Assembly: GCA_022784065.1 (NCBI GenBank)
Contig: JALFUO010000024.1
Location: 1 to 33,337 of the forward strand
Direction of reading: 5' to 3'
Length of the DNA stretch: 33,337 bases
Source of the DNA: Bacteroidales bacterium
GTDB taxonomy: Bacteria > Bacteroidota > Bacteroidia > Bacteroidales > Bacteroidaceae
Shown here: piece by piece, positions 15,892 through 25,300 of the stretch
Position numbering within the stretch: position 1 is the first letter of the stretch
Layout of the letters: each line of letters opens with the position of its first letter
Translations under genes and position numbers: made by a program
Notes under the pieces: generated by a model
What the model was told of the DNA's origin: nothing
Database searches by the model: none
Seen by the model: only the letters and a program-made list of their open reading frames with translations

Positions 15892-16758
15892 ATGGCAACT
15901 ACAAATGCTACCGCACCCAAGGGTGCTCCCAAGAAACAGTCTAAGGGTTTCACCGGCATTAAATCCGGTCTTTCTGTCATTGCATGCTGCGCTGTAATCG
16001 CTGTCTGCATCTATCTCTTCGGTTTCGGTCACATCTCCAACTTCAAGGGTGCTGAAGCTGCTACGGCTCAGTTCTCTTTCCTTGCAGAAGGTGACTTTGA
16101 ACCCGCTAACCTCATGGGTACGGTCTACAAAGGCGGTTTCGTTGTGCCTATCATCTGGACCCTCTGTATCACCGTTGTGGCTCTTGCCATTGAACGCTTC
16201 TTCGCTATCCGCAACGCTTACGGCCGCACCAGCCTCACGAAGTTCGTTGCCGACATCAAGGTGGCTCTCAACAACAACGACCTCGCTAAGGCTCAGCAGC
16301 TTTGCGACGCTCAGCGCGGTTCTGTTGCCAACGTTGTAGGCGCTACGATGAAGAAGTACAAAGAGATGGAAGAAAACACCGTGCTCACCAAGGAGCAGAA
16401 GATTCTTGCTATCCAGAAGGAACTCGAAGAAGCTACCGCTCTCGAAATGCCTATGATGCAGGAGAACCTTCCCATTATCGGTACTATCGTTACGCTCGGT
16501 ACGCTGACCGGTCTGTTCGGTACGGTGTTGGGTATGATTAAGTCGTTCTCCGCTATGGCAAGCGGCGACGGCGGCGCAGACTCCTCCGCTCTTTCAACCG
16601 GTATCTCCGAGGCACTTGTAAACACCGCTTCTGGTATCGCAACCGGTGCCCTCGCCGTTATCGCTTACAACTACTACACGAACAAGATCGACCGCCTTAC
16701 GTTCAGCCTTGACGAAGTTGGTTTCACAATCGTACAGACTTTCTCTGCAACTCACTAA
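15892..16758 (+). CDS. exbB: MotA/TolQ/ExbB proton channel family protein
   Basis: This 288-residue inner-membrane subunit of the TonB energising complex forms the proton-driven stator with ExbD. Predicted helices lie at about 26-45, 83-102, 192-216 and 240-262, with a large cytoplasmic segment between the second and third. The family motif LPIIGTIVTLGTLTGLFGTV starts near 193, and GISEALVNTASGIATGAL near 238. The extra N-terminal helix is common in Bacteroidetes ExbB. It is first in a four-gene cluster, 31 nt before exbD. Confidence 0.95.
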   Translation: MATTNATAPKGAPKKQSKGFTGIKSGLSVIACCAVIAVCIYLFGFGHISNFKGAEAATAQFSFLAEGDFEPANLMGTVYKGGFVVPIIWTLCITVVALAIERFFAIRNAYGRTSLTKFVADIKVALNNNDLAKAQQLCDAQRGSVANVVGATMKKYKEMEENTVLTKEQKILAIQKELEEATALEMPMMQENLPIIGTIVTLGTLTGLFGTVLGMIKSFSAMASGDGGADSSALSTGISEALVNTASGIATGALAVIAYNYYTNKIDRLTFSLDEVGFTIVQTFSATH

Positions 16759-16789
16759 TTCAAGTATTAAGATAGGTAATATTTAAGAC

Positions 16790-17398
16790 ATGGGACGTTT
16801 TAAAGTCAAAAAACAAGACACGTTCATCGACATGACGCCGATGAGCGACGTCATGGTCCTGTTGCTTACCTTCTTTATGCTTACTGCAACATTCGTAAAG
16901 GAAGAACCGATTAAGGTCAACACCCCGGGCTCCGTGTCGGAAGTCAAAATCCCCGAGAACAACCTGCTCACCATCTTTGTTGAAAAGAACGGCAAGGTGT
17001 TCATGACGATGGACTCTCCCGCCACGCTCCGCAAACTCGCTAACGCGATGAACGAGAAGGGCTCGCTCAACCTCAGCCCACAGCAGGTTGAAACCTTTGC
17101 ACAAGCCCCCACGTTCGGTACGCCGCTCAACACCATCGCAGGATGGCTCGAGACCGACAACCGCAACGAACTGCTCATCAAGAGCCAGGAAGCGGGTATT
17201 CCTTGCGATAGCTTGAATAATGAGTTGAAGACATGGGTAAGCACAGCCCGCGAGGCATGTGGCGAAGGTATGGGTATAGCCATTAAGGCTGACAAATCCA
17301 CTTCCTATGCCGTAATCAAAAGAGTTATGGACACCTTACGCGAAATTGACGAGGCGCGCTACAAGCTGATCACGTCTCTCAAAGGAGTTGAGGAATAA
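16790..17398 (+). CDS. exbD: Biopolymer transporter ExbD (first copy)
   Basis: This 202-residue ExbD has a short N-terminal cytoplasmic tail, one membrane helix and a periplasmic domain. The proton-accepting Asp is D20 in MTPMSDVMVLLLTFFML. Its periplasmic region is longer than in enterobacterial ExbD (about 140 residues) because of an insert around residues 80-165. It is followed after 12 nt by a second, diverged exbD, so the stator may be a heteromer. Confidence 0.94.
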   Translation: MGRFKVKKQDTFIDMTPMSDVMVLLLTFFMLTATFVKEEPIKVNTPGSVSEVKIPENNLLTIFVEKNGKVFMTMDSPATLRKLANAMNEKGSLNLSPQQVETFAQAPTFGTPLNTIAGWLETDNRNELLIKSQEAGIPCDSLNNELKTWVSTAREACGEGMGIAIKADKSTSYAVIKRVMDTLREIDEARYKLITSLKGVEE

Positions 17399-17410
17399 AA
17401 ATGAAATGTT

Positions 17411-18055
17411 ATGGCAAAAAAAGGTGGAAGTAAACAGAAAAAGATGAACTCGCGCGTGGACTTCACGCCGATGGTAGATATGATCATGTTGCTCGTGACC
17501 TTCTTCATGCTCTGTACCACGCTTCTCAAGCCCCAGGCTATGGATATCGCCATGCCCTCGGACAAGGAAGACATCAAGGACGAGAACAGAAGCCAAGTCG
17601 CAGCATCTAAGGCCGTCACTATCCTCATCGACGAGAACAACGCGCTCTACTACTTCAAAGGTAAGCCCGACGGCGGCACCGACATCCCCGACGAAGGTAA
17701 GCTCTTTGCCACTACCTACGGCAAGAACGGCATTCGTAAGGTGTTGCTCGAAAGCAACCCGCAGGCTGTCCTCGAAGTGCAGAAACTCAAAGAAGAGTTC
17801 GCCAACAAGAAAACCTCTAACGTGCAGGATGAACAGAAAATCAAACAAGAATACAAGGAGCGCCTCAATAAGATTAAGAACGCCGACTATACGCCGAGCG
17901 TGATTATCAAGGCTTCCAATAAATCCGTATTCGACAATTTGATTCAAGTTCTCGATGAAATGCAGATTTGTAATATCGGACGCTACGTAATCGACAATTG
18001 GCAGCCCGGCGACCAGGCTAAGATTGACGCTTTCAAGGCTAATCCGGCGCAGTAA
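17411..18055 (+). CDS. exbD: Biopolymer transporter ExbD (second copy)
   Basis: This is a second ExbD of 214 residues with a Lys-rich N-terminus and the membrane helix motif FTPMVDMIMLLVTFFML, in which D23 is the conserved Asp. Residues 120-160 are highly charged and helix-prone. The periplasmic part is clearly different from that of the first copy, so this is an old duplication and not a recent one. It lies 37 nt before tonB. Confidence 0.94.
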   Translation: MAKKGGSKQKKMNSRVDFTPMVDMIMLLVTFFMLCTTLLKPQAMDIAMPSDKEDIKDENRSQVAASKAVTILIDENNALYYFKGKPDGGTDIPDEGKLFATTYGKNGIRKVLLESNPQAVLEVQKLKEEFANKKTSNVQDEQKIKQEYKERLNKIKNADYTPSVIIKASNKSVFDNLIQVLDEMQICNIGRYVIDNWQPGDQAKIDAFKANPAQ

Positions 18056-18092
18056 TAACACACTATAAGTGAAGTAACAAAGAGATATAATT

Positions 18093-18947
18093 ATGTCTAA
18101 GATAGATTTAGCATCTCGAGAATGGTGCGACCTCGTCTTCGAGGGACGTAACAGAGAGTACGGAGCTTATCGTGCACGCGCCAACAAAGGCAAGTTCCAG
18201 CTCAGAGCACTTATCTTTGTGCTTATCCTCATCGCTGCGATTATTGCCTTCCTTATTGCAAAGAATGCAGTAGAGGCCGCTATCGAAAAGAACCGCGCAC
18301 TTGACGGTGAACAAGTCACCGAACTTTCGCAGCTCAAGAAAGATGAGCCTAAGAAAGAAGAGAAGAAAAAAGAGCCTGAACTCAAATACGAAGAGCCCAA
18401 GCAGGAGAAGGTCAAGGTGAAAGCCTCTATCGAGTTCACCGTGCCTAAAATCGTCGACGACGACAAGGTTGACCACTCCAAGGAACTCAAAACGCAGGAT
18501 GAAGTTACCAAGAGCAGCTTCGCCATTGCATCGCAAGACTATGCTGGCGATGGTGAGGGCGGTATCAACATCGACGACTTGAAGGACAACCAGACCGCAG
18601 GCGGCACCAGCACGCCTAAGGAAGAAGAAGTTGTGGACAACGCCCTCGTGGAGGTGCAAGCCTCTTACCCCGGCGGCGAAGCAGCCCTTATCGCCTTCAT
18701 CAGTAAGAACCTTGTCTATCCGCAAATCGCTGTAGAACAAGACTTGCAGGGCACGGTTATCCTTCGTTTCCGCGTAAATGCCGATGGCTCCGTGGGCGAC
18801 ATTATCGTGAAGAAGAGCCTTTCTCGCGAATGCGACCAAGCCGCAGCCGACGTTGTGAAGAAGCTCAAGCGCTTCATTCCCGCTAAGCAGCAGGGTCATC
18901 CCGTGCCCGTTTGGTTCACGCTTCCTATCCGCTTCCAGCTTCAGTAA
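18093..18947 (+). CDS. tonB: TonB family energy transducer
   Basis: This 284-residue protein carries the Bacteroidetes-type N-terminus DLVFEGRNREYGAYRAR, one membrane helix at about 39-57, a Lys/Glu/Pro-rich spanning region (82-110) and a C-terminal TonB domain from about 190 with LQGTVILRFRVNADGSVGDI and PVPVWFTLPIRF. It transmits the proton-motive force from ExbBD to outer-membrane SusC/TonB-dependent receptors. It is last in the ExbB/D cluster and is followed by a terminator. Confidence 0.95.
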   Translation: MSKIDLASREWCDLVFEGRNREYGAYRARANKGKFQLRALIFVLILIAAIIAFLIAKNAVEAAIEKNRALDGEQVTELSQLKKDEPKKEEKKKEPELKYEEPKQEKVKVKASIEFTVPKIVDDDKVDHSKELKTQDEVTKSSFAIASQDYAGDGEGGINIDDLKDNQTAGGTSTPKEEEVVDNALVEVQASYPGGEAALIAFISKNLVYPQIAVEQDLQGTVILRFRVNADGSVGDIIVKKSLSRECDQAAADVVKKLKRFIPAKQQGHPVPVWFTLPIRFQLQ

Positions 18948-18982
18948 GATTTAGTTGAAGTTTTGAAGTAAATCTCTATATT

Positions 18983-19035
18983 CGGCAGATTAGCAAGCCT
19001 GTTGTTTTAACCGGCCCACTAATCTGCCGTTTTTT
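18983..19035 (+). terminator. Terminator of the exbB-tonB operon
   Basis: CGGCAGATTAG (18983-18993) pairs with CTAATCTGCCG (19019-19029), a perfect 11-bp stem, directly followed by six T. It separates tonB from the PstS-like gene. Confidence 0.85.
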
Positions 19036-19070
19036 GTAGGGGCGTATTATATATATTGTGTATGGCGTTA

Positions 19071-19270
19071 TATAGGTGGGTTCTATAAATTCGCTTTGGC
19101 AGATTTTGGATTTATTTTCGCGGATAAATTGTAAGTTGAAGAGGGAGCGTAGCGTGCTACGTGACCGATGAGACTTACGATTTAGACCGAAAAGAAAGCA
19201 AAAGATGACAAAACGTCAACCCAACATTATTGTAAATTTTTACGGTGGGAATTTATAGAACCCACCTATA
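19071..19270 (+). mobile_element. 200-bp MITE-like element, copy 1
   Basis: The ends are perfect 22-bp inverted repeats beginning TATAGGTGGG and ending CCCACCTATA; a TA target duplication is possible. Copy 2 at 20404-20603 has the same length, with 6 differences in 200. Internal stems are CGTAGC/GCTACG and ATAAATTGTAAGT with its near-complement downstream. An ATG at 19205 opens a 17-codon ORF, MTKRQPNIIVNFYGGNL, ending in TAG at 19258 within the right arm. No transposase is present. The element ends 33 nt before the ATG of the PstS-like gene, in the same orientation as copy 2 relative to its gene. Confidence 0.8.
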
Positions 19271-19303
19271 CATTATCGCTCCCCAATCTAAAACTCATCG
19301 ATT

Positions 19304-20257
19304 ATGAAAAAGCACCTCCTTTTTCTCTTTTCTCTCGCTGCCGCCGCATTTATAGCCAGTTGCAGCAGCGACAAGAAAGCCAGCAACAACTGGCTTGCCG
19401 AAGACGACGTGAACGTGGCCTTCGACGAAACCTTTCGGCCCATTATGCAGGAAGAGGTCGAAACCTTTGCCATGATGCATCCCGAAGCAGGCATGAAGCC
19501 CGTATATTGCAGCGAAGACTCCGCCCTGCGCCTCCTGCTTGCAGATAGCTTGCGTTGCTGCGTCATCACGCGCAAGCTCCTGCCCAATGAACTCGACATC
19601 ATCAAAGCCCACACCCTCGGAGCCAAGCAGGCACTTGTTGCCACTGATGCCGTGGCGCTCATCGTTAATAAAAACAACCCCGACTCACTTATCACCCTCG
19701 ACGAAATCAAGCAAATCGTCACTGGTAAGATTACCCGCTGGGAACAGCTCGAAAAGTCGAGCAAGAAAGGTACGCTCAGCCTCGTCTTCGACCATTCAGG
19801 TTCAAGTACCGTGCGATTTATGAAAGACAGCCTTTGCGCCGGACGCGACATAACCGGTAATGTCTTTGCTTCCGAAAACGGCACCAATCGTTCCGTCATC
19901 GAAATGGTGCAGCAAAATCCCGACATCATCGGCGTAGTAGGCACGAATTGGCTGAAAGAGGGCGTTGACAGCGTGCTTACCTCATTTAAGAAACTCCCCG
20001 TGAGCGTTATGAAAGTCAGCCGCAAGAGCGGCACCGATGCTTTCTACGTGCGCCCCTTCCAATATTATATAGCCACGGCGGACTATCCTCTCTTGCGCTC
20101 CGTTTATATCATCAACACCGACCCGCGCACGCAGTCCTTCGTCAAGCAGTTCTATTTCTTCCTGAAAGGCCAGAAAGGGCAGACCATCATCTGCAACAAC
20201 TCCCAGCTTCTGCCCATTACGCCTGTTCAAGTTAAGGCGGTGCGCACGGTTGATTAA
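19304..20257 (+). CDS. PstS-like substrate-binding lipoprotein
   Basis: This 317-residue periplasmic-binding-protein-like protein has a signal peptide with lipobox IASC (lipid-anchored C20). The PstS/PBP-like fold is suggested by ALVATDAVALIVNKNNPDSL, TLDEIKQIVTGKITRWEQ and the ligand-loop-like FDHSGSSTVRFM. PstS proteins bind phosphate. However, no pstCAB genes are near, so the ligand and role are open. The location after tonB and before a TPR gene suggests a role linked to that envelope cluster. It is flanked on both sides by copies of the same 200-bp element. Confidence 0.85.
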   Translation: MKKHLLFLFSLAAAAFIASCSSDKKASNNWLAEDDVNVAFDETFRPIMQEEVETFAMMHPEAGMKPVYCSEDSALRLLLADSLRCCVITRKLLPNELDIIKAHTLGAKQALVATDAVALIVNKNNPDSLITLDEIKQIVTGKITRWEQLEKSSKKGTLSLVFDHSGSSTVRFMKDSLCAGRDITGNVFASENGTNRSVIEMVQQNPDIIGVVGTNWLKEGVDSVLTSFKKLPVSVMKVSRKSGTDAFYVRPFQYYIATADYPLLRSVYIINTDPRTQSFVKQFYFFLKGQKGQTIICNNSQLLPITPVQVKAVRTVD

Positions 20258-20310
20258 GGCTTTCTCGCGCTTTTTTCCCATTCTCTTACGTGAAAATGTA
20301 GAATATTTCT

Positions 20311-20318
20311 TATTTTTG
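20311..20318 (+). promoter_or_regulatory. Possible -7 box upstream of the TPR gene
   Basis: TATTTTTG matches TAnnTTTG. There is no good -33 match at the right distance. If it is used, the whole second 200-bp element lies in the mRNA leader of the TPR gene. Confidence 0.35.
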
Positions 20319-20403
20319 CAAGCAGTATCCGCGTTTTCACGGCAGAGTAGGCAATAATCCGACCGCCGCTCGCGTTATAAATATTGATAAAGCAGACACT
20401 AAA

Positions 20404-20603
20404 TATAGGTGGGTTCTATAAATTCGCTTTGGCAGATTTTGGATTTATTTTCGAGGATAAATTGTAAGTTGAAGAGGGAGCGTAGCGGGCTACGTGACCG
20501 ATGAGACTTACGATTTATACCGAAAAGAAAACAAAAGATGACAAAACGTCAACCCAACATTATTGTGAATTTCTACGGTGGGAATTTATAGAACCCACCT
20601 ATA
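20404..20603 (+). mobile_element. 200-bp MITE-like element, copy 2
   Basis: It has the same length, orientation and perfect 22-bp ends as copy 1, with 97% identity. The 17-codon ORF is at 20538-20591 and encodes the identical peptide; the two nucleotide differences inside it are synonymous. The stem loop CGTAGC-gg-GCTACG differs from copy 1 only in its loop. The element ends 26 nt before the TPR-gene ATG. The two copies bracket the PstS-like gene as direct repeats. Confidence 0.8.
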
Positions 20604-20629
20604 ATCAACCAAATACAAAAATCTTTCTT

Positions 20630-22123
20630 ATGAAGAAAAACCTTTTACGCAGTGTTGCCCTTTCCGCCCTTTTGCTCGTTGGAATAGGTGCACCCAAGGC
20701 GCAGGCGCAGACCTCTTACGAGGTTCCGCCCCTCAACCCCGAGTATCAGACAATGGCCGACCAAATCAATGAGCTTAACCTCGATGATCCCGAAGCCGCA
20801 AACAAAGTGTTCTCTAAGCTCATCAGGAAGATTAGCAAGAGCAAGGAAGACCTCGTTAGCGTGGGCACATATTTCCTGCAAAACAATAACTATCCCGCTG
20901 CCAACCAGTGCGCCACGAAACTCTACGACCTCTCTGCCGAGTATGTCCCTGGACTTATGTTTATGGGCGAGGTGTGCATGAAGCGCAAGGATTGGGGCGG
21001 CGCAGGTCAGAAGTTTGACGAAGTGCTGCTTATCGACTCCACCTACGTGCCCGCTATTAAGCGTAACGCCTTTGTTTATAAAAACGTGAACCCCCACGTT
21101 GCTATCGAAATGCTTGAACGCATCAAGCGCCTTGAACCAGAGAACTACGAAGCCGACAAGGACCTTGGCGATATCGCATACAAGCAGGAACAATACAAGA
21201 CTGCTGTCGGTCACTACGATGCTTATTACAGCCGCGTGCCCAAAGACACGACCGTTATCGACATTCGCTCTTGCGAAAACTATCTCATGTCGCTCTATTC
21301 GACCACTAAGTTCGAAAAGGTGGCCCAGCTCGCAGCCGAAATGCTGCCCCTTGCTCCGAACGATATGATGTTTAAGCGTATGCGCTTCTTCGCCGACATT
21401 GAGAACTATGAACTCGATGCAGCGGCTGAGCACATGGCTTATATCAATAATAAAGAATACGAAGACAGCCTGTACCTCTATCTTGACTACGCTTACGCTG
21501 CTCAGTATCACAACCTCAACAACGACCCCGCCACAGCTATTGAGTGCTACAAGAAAGCACTTGAAGTTGACCCCACAAAGGCACAGGGCTACAAAGAACT
21601 TTCTACCCTCTACGGCCAGAACAAGCAGGCTGAGCTCGGACTTGAAGCCTATAAGAAGTATCTTGAACTCATTGGCGATAAGGCAGAACTTAGCGACCGC
21701 TTCCTCCTCGGCGTTCAGTACATGAAGGTTTATCAGGAAGAAGGCACCGACCCCGAAAAGAAGCAGCAGTTCTTCCAGGATGCCGACAGAATCTTTGCCG
21801 AAGTCATGGAGCAGAAGCCCGACTACGTAACCGCCATTATCTATCGTGCCCGCCTCAATAACACCGACCCCACGAAGATCAACGAAGACGTGAAGAACCT
21901 TTACGTCAAGGTGCTCGAAGTTTCTGCCGACCGCCCCGATGAAACCATGCGCGAACGTTTCGAGGCATCTCGTTACCTTTTCTTCTATGCTGTGAACGTT
22001 GAGCCCAACGATATGGAACTTGCCGGGCGTGCCTACGAGATTGCCAAGAGCATCGCTCCCGAAGATAAGTTTGTGCAGAATGCCGGTCGCTTCATGGAAA
22101 TAAGCAAGGCAGAGCAGAAGTAA
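20630..22123 (+). CDS. Secreted tetratricopeptide repeat protein
   Basis: This 497-residue protein begins with a signal peptide (MKKNLLRSVALSALLLVGIG, likely cleavage after AQA near 25). The mature part is helical with TPR-like units, for example around ATAIECYKKALEVDPTKAQGYKELS and GLEAYKKYLELIGDKAEL. TPR proteins are protein-protein adaptors; the partner is unknown. ATG 20630 is used. The frame is open upstream through the 200-bp element, but that part would not encode a signal peptide. It follows the PstS-like gene, and a strong terminator ends the unit. Confidence 0.9.
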   Translation: MKKNLLRSVALSALLLVGIGAPKAQAQTSYEVPPLNPEYQTMADQINELNLDDPEAANKVFSKLIRKISKSKEDLVSVGTYFLQNNNYPAANQCATKLYDLSAEYVPGLMFMGEVCMKRKDWGGAGQKFDEVLLIDSTYVPAIKRNAFVYKNVNPHVAIEMLERIKRLEPENYEADKDLGDIAYKQEQYKTAVGHYDAYYSRVPKDTTVIDIRSCENYLMSLYSTTKFEKVAQLAAEMLPLAPNDMMFKRMRFFADIENYELDAAAEHMAYINNKEYEDSLYLYLDYAYAAQYHNLNNDPATAIECYKKALEVDPTKAQGYKELSTLYGQNKQAELGLEAYKKYLELIGDKAELSDRFLLGVQYMKVYQEEGTDPEKKQQFFQDADRIFAEVMEQKPDYVTAIIYRARLNNTDPTKINEDVKNLYVKVLEVSADRPDETMRERFEASRYLFFYAVNVEPNDMELAGRAYEIAKSIAPEDKFVQNAGRFMEISKAEQK

Positions 22124-22166
22124 GAAGTTCCTTCCCCAAGAATACACATATAATATATATATACAT

Positions 22167-22204
22167 GGCGGCGCGTCCTCATCGGGACGCGCCGCCTGTT
22201 TTGC
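22167..22204 (+). terminator. Terminator of the TPR gene
   Basis: GGCGGCGCGTCC (22167-22178) and GGACGCGCCGCC (22185-22196) form a perfect 12-bp GC-rich stem with a TCATCG loop, followed by TGTTTT. It is preceded by the AT tract ACATATAATATATATAT. Confidence 0.8.
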
Positions 22205-22321
22205 GCTTTCGAGTGCATGATAAGGGAATGTAAGGGCTAAAATATCGTCTTTTTATTGTCTATATTGCGCTTTGCTGCCGGGTTTTTCATGTGAAAATCC
22301 GCTTGTCTGCGCTTAAAAGCG

Positions 22322-22329
22322 TACCTTTG
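22322..22329 (+). promoter_or_regulatory. -7 box upstream of the large secreted protein gene
   Basis: TACCTTTG is an exact TAnnTTTG match 62 nt before the ATG at 22392. A -33 element at standard spacing is not clear. The rest of the 22205-22391 spacer shows nothing else. Confidence 0.45.
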
Positions 22330-22391
22330 TATTGATTTTAGATGGAAACTACACTCTTTTATTTATTAACAATATAAAAACAGAACGGCTT

Positions 22392-25300
22392 ATGAAGCAC
22401 AGATTTTTACTTTTCTCCTTGTTCCTCGCATTGGCGCAGCTTTCCGTCTTTGCCGACAATCGCGGCAGGGAAAGAGTGAGCGCGTCGCATCTCTCGCCCT
22501 CGGCATTGCAGCAGGGTGGGGCGGCTCGCGAGGGCGTTTTAAAACATTCTCCCAAACGCTTGGCGGCGCAGGCCGAGAGTGGCACTGTTCAGATACCTAC
22601 TATCTGGGGTGCTATGATTTACGCCAATTCATGGCAAGACGAGAGCGTTACTGCCACGTACGGCATTTACGCCTACGGGCCTACGGTTTCCGGTCCCTAT
22701 CTTTACGCCTCGCCGGTTAAGGTGGACAATGACATTTACGCTAACGGCTCCGGTGCGTACTATAACGGCAGGTTGCATTTCTTTACGAACAATGTTGACC
22801 GCATGTATCAGGAGTGGGATTACAAGACTTGGCAGCGCAAGCGTTTCGAGTACGTGCTTAGTTCAAGCCTGATGGCCACCGATGCCGATTATGACGAAGT
22901 GACGGGACAGGTGTATGGTTGTTTCTATAACCCCTCTACTTCTGCTTACGACTTTGCCGCCGTTGAGTATAGCAATGGCATTAAAAGCATTATCCGTCCT
23001 TGCGATATGTACATAGCCGTTGCTGCGCGTGCTGATGGATCTATCTATGCGATTAAATATAAGGACAGCAGCCTTTACCGCATAGACAAGGAAACGGGTG
23101 AAGAAACCCTCATCGGCGAAACCGGCATCAAGGTTGGCGACTATTTGCAAAGTGCCACGTTCGACCGCACCGCCGACGTGATGTATTGGGCAGCGAGCGA
23201 CGAGACGGGCACCACGATGCTCTGCACCGTTAATGTGGAAACGGGACGTGCCAATGTCTTGGCTCATTTTGCCGATGCCGAGCAGCTTTCCTGCCTTTAT
23301 GTTCCCTACATCGCTGCTGCCGGTGCTCCGGCGCAGCCTGCCGACGCGCAGCTCAACTTTGCAGGTGCTGCATTGGAGGGGACAGTTAGTTTCACGATGC
23401 CTGCCACGGCAACCGACGGAGCAGCCCTTTCCGGCGAACTAACTTATAAGGTGACGCTTAACGGCAAACAGATTGCCTCGGAAACTGCGCAACCCGGCGC
23501 GGCAGTCGAAGTGCCGGTAGCAGCAAAGGAGGGTGTGAACCTTATAAATATTGTGGTGTCTAATGCCGCCGGTGCTTCCGAGCCTCTCGGGCTAAGGCGA
23601 TGGATAGGCAACGATACGCCGAAAGCCCCGACTTATTTGACGCTGACGATTGACAATGACAACAACAACCAAGCCGACCTCACGTGGAAAGCACCCACCG
23701 AGGGCATTCATGCCGGTTATGTCAATCCCATGCTGCTGCGCTACGATGTCGTACGCTTGCCCGACAGCGCGCGTGTCGCCACCGACCTTGCCACGCCGAG
23801 CTTTACCGAAATTCTCGGCAACGATAAGCCGGGCAGTTGGAAATATGCCGTAACGGCGAAGGCTGCCGGACTCGTTTCCCAAACAGCCGTGTCGAACGTA
23901 GCCATCGCTACGGGTGTCTTTACGCCGCCTTATTGCGAAACTTTCGATACGCAGGAAGCGTTCAATGCTTGGACGGTTATCGACAGCAACAATGACAACT
24001 ATACGTGGGCGTTCAACAAGAAAGCGAATATGGCGCAATACACTGCCAGCATGACGACTGCGGGCGACGATTGGCTCATCTCGCCCAAGTTGGCACTCAA
24101 TGCCGAAAACTCTTACGACCTTTCTTATATATATAAAGGATTCAGCAACGTTTGGCCCGAAAAGATGGAAGTCTGTGTCGGTACGGGCGACGACCCGACC
24201 GCTTACACGGTTGTCGTTGCGCCGCACGAGATTGGCAATTACGACCGCGAGCTGGCGCGCCACACGTTCAGCGTGCCGCAGACGGGCAATTATCGTCTGG
24301 CTTTCCACGCGCTCAGTCAGGCTAAGGCCTATTATCTTTATATAGATAGCGTGCGCATTGCCCCCTCCGCCGTTAAAACTGCGCCCGGTGCCGTAACAAA
24401 TCTCGTTGTCGCGCCCAATGCCCTCGGCGAGCCCAAGGCCGACATCTCGTTTGTTGCCCCTGCCGTTACCACAACGGGCGAGGCGCTCACAGCCATCGAC
24501 CGCATCGAGATTGTTCGCCGCGCCAAAGACCTCAATGGCGACCCCGTTACGGTGAAGACCTTTGAAGCACCCGCCGTCGGCGAGGCGTTGCAATTCACCG
24601 ATACAGCCGTGCCCAATGGTTGGCACACCTATGAGGTGACTCCCTATAACGCCCAAGGGCAAGGGCAGACGCAGACGGCCGATGCTTTCGTGGGCGAGGA
24701 TATGCCTAAGGCTCCGCAGGCTGTCGGACTGGCTGAGAATGCCGACGGCACGCTTACGCTCTCGTGGACAAATCCCGGCAATGTGGGTGAGAATGGACAA
24801 TATGTCAATCCCGAGAACACGCGCTTCAATGTCTATACCACAGATATTCGCAATTTTGTTTACGATTACAAGAGCGGACTTACGGGCGGCAGCCTCTTGA
24901 TAGCCGACACGCTTGCCACCGGCCCGCAGCAGCAGTTGCGTATGGCGGTAAAGGCGCAAAGCGTAGGCGGCGAAAGCCCTGCGGCATACTCCAATTATGT
25001 TCTTGCCGGCGCGCCCTATGCCCTTCCTTATGTAGAGAGTTTCGCGGGTGCAGAAGCAGGTACCTATTGCTCTTCCGACGGTTACAATCCGTTCCGCCTT
25101 GCCGATAATATTTCTTACGACAACGATGGCGGCTGCATCGGCTGGAAGTCCAATGGCCTTGACAATGAAGGCAGTTTTGAGATGGGTAAGATTTCTTTGA
25201 AAAATGCCGCACACCCTTATTTCATTTATGCCTATTATGCTTTGCCGGGCGAAGAGGGCACGCTGACCACCTATGTCACGCCGCGTGGCGGGTCCATGCA

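Noticed and set aside
20645-22147. 500-codon minus-strand frame opposite the TPR gene
   Set aside because: It is an antisense shadow; it starts within the terminator region and has no recognisable domain.
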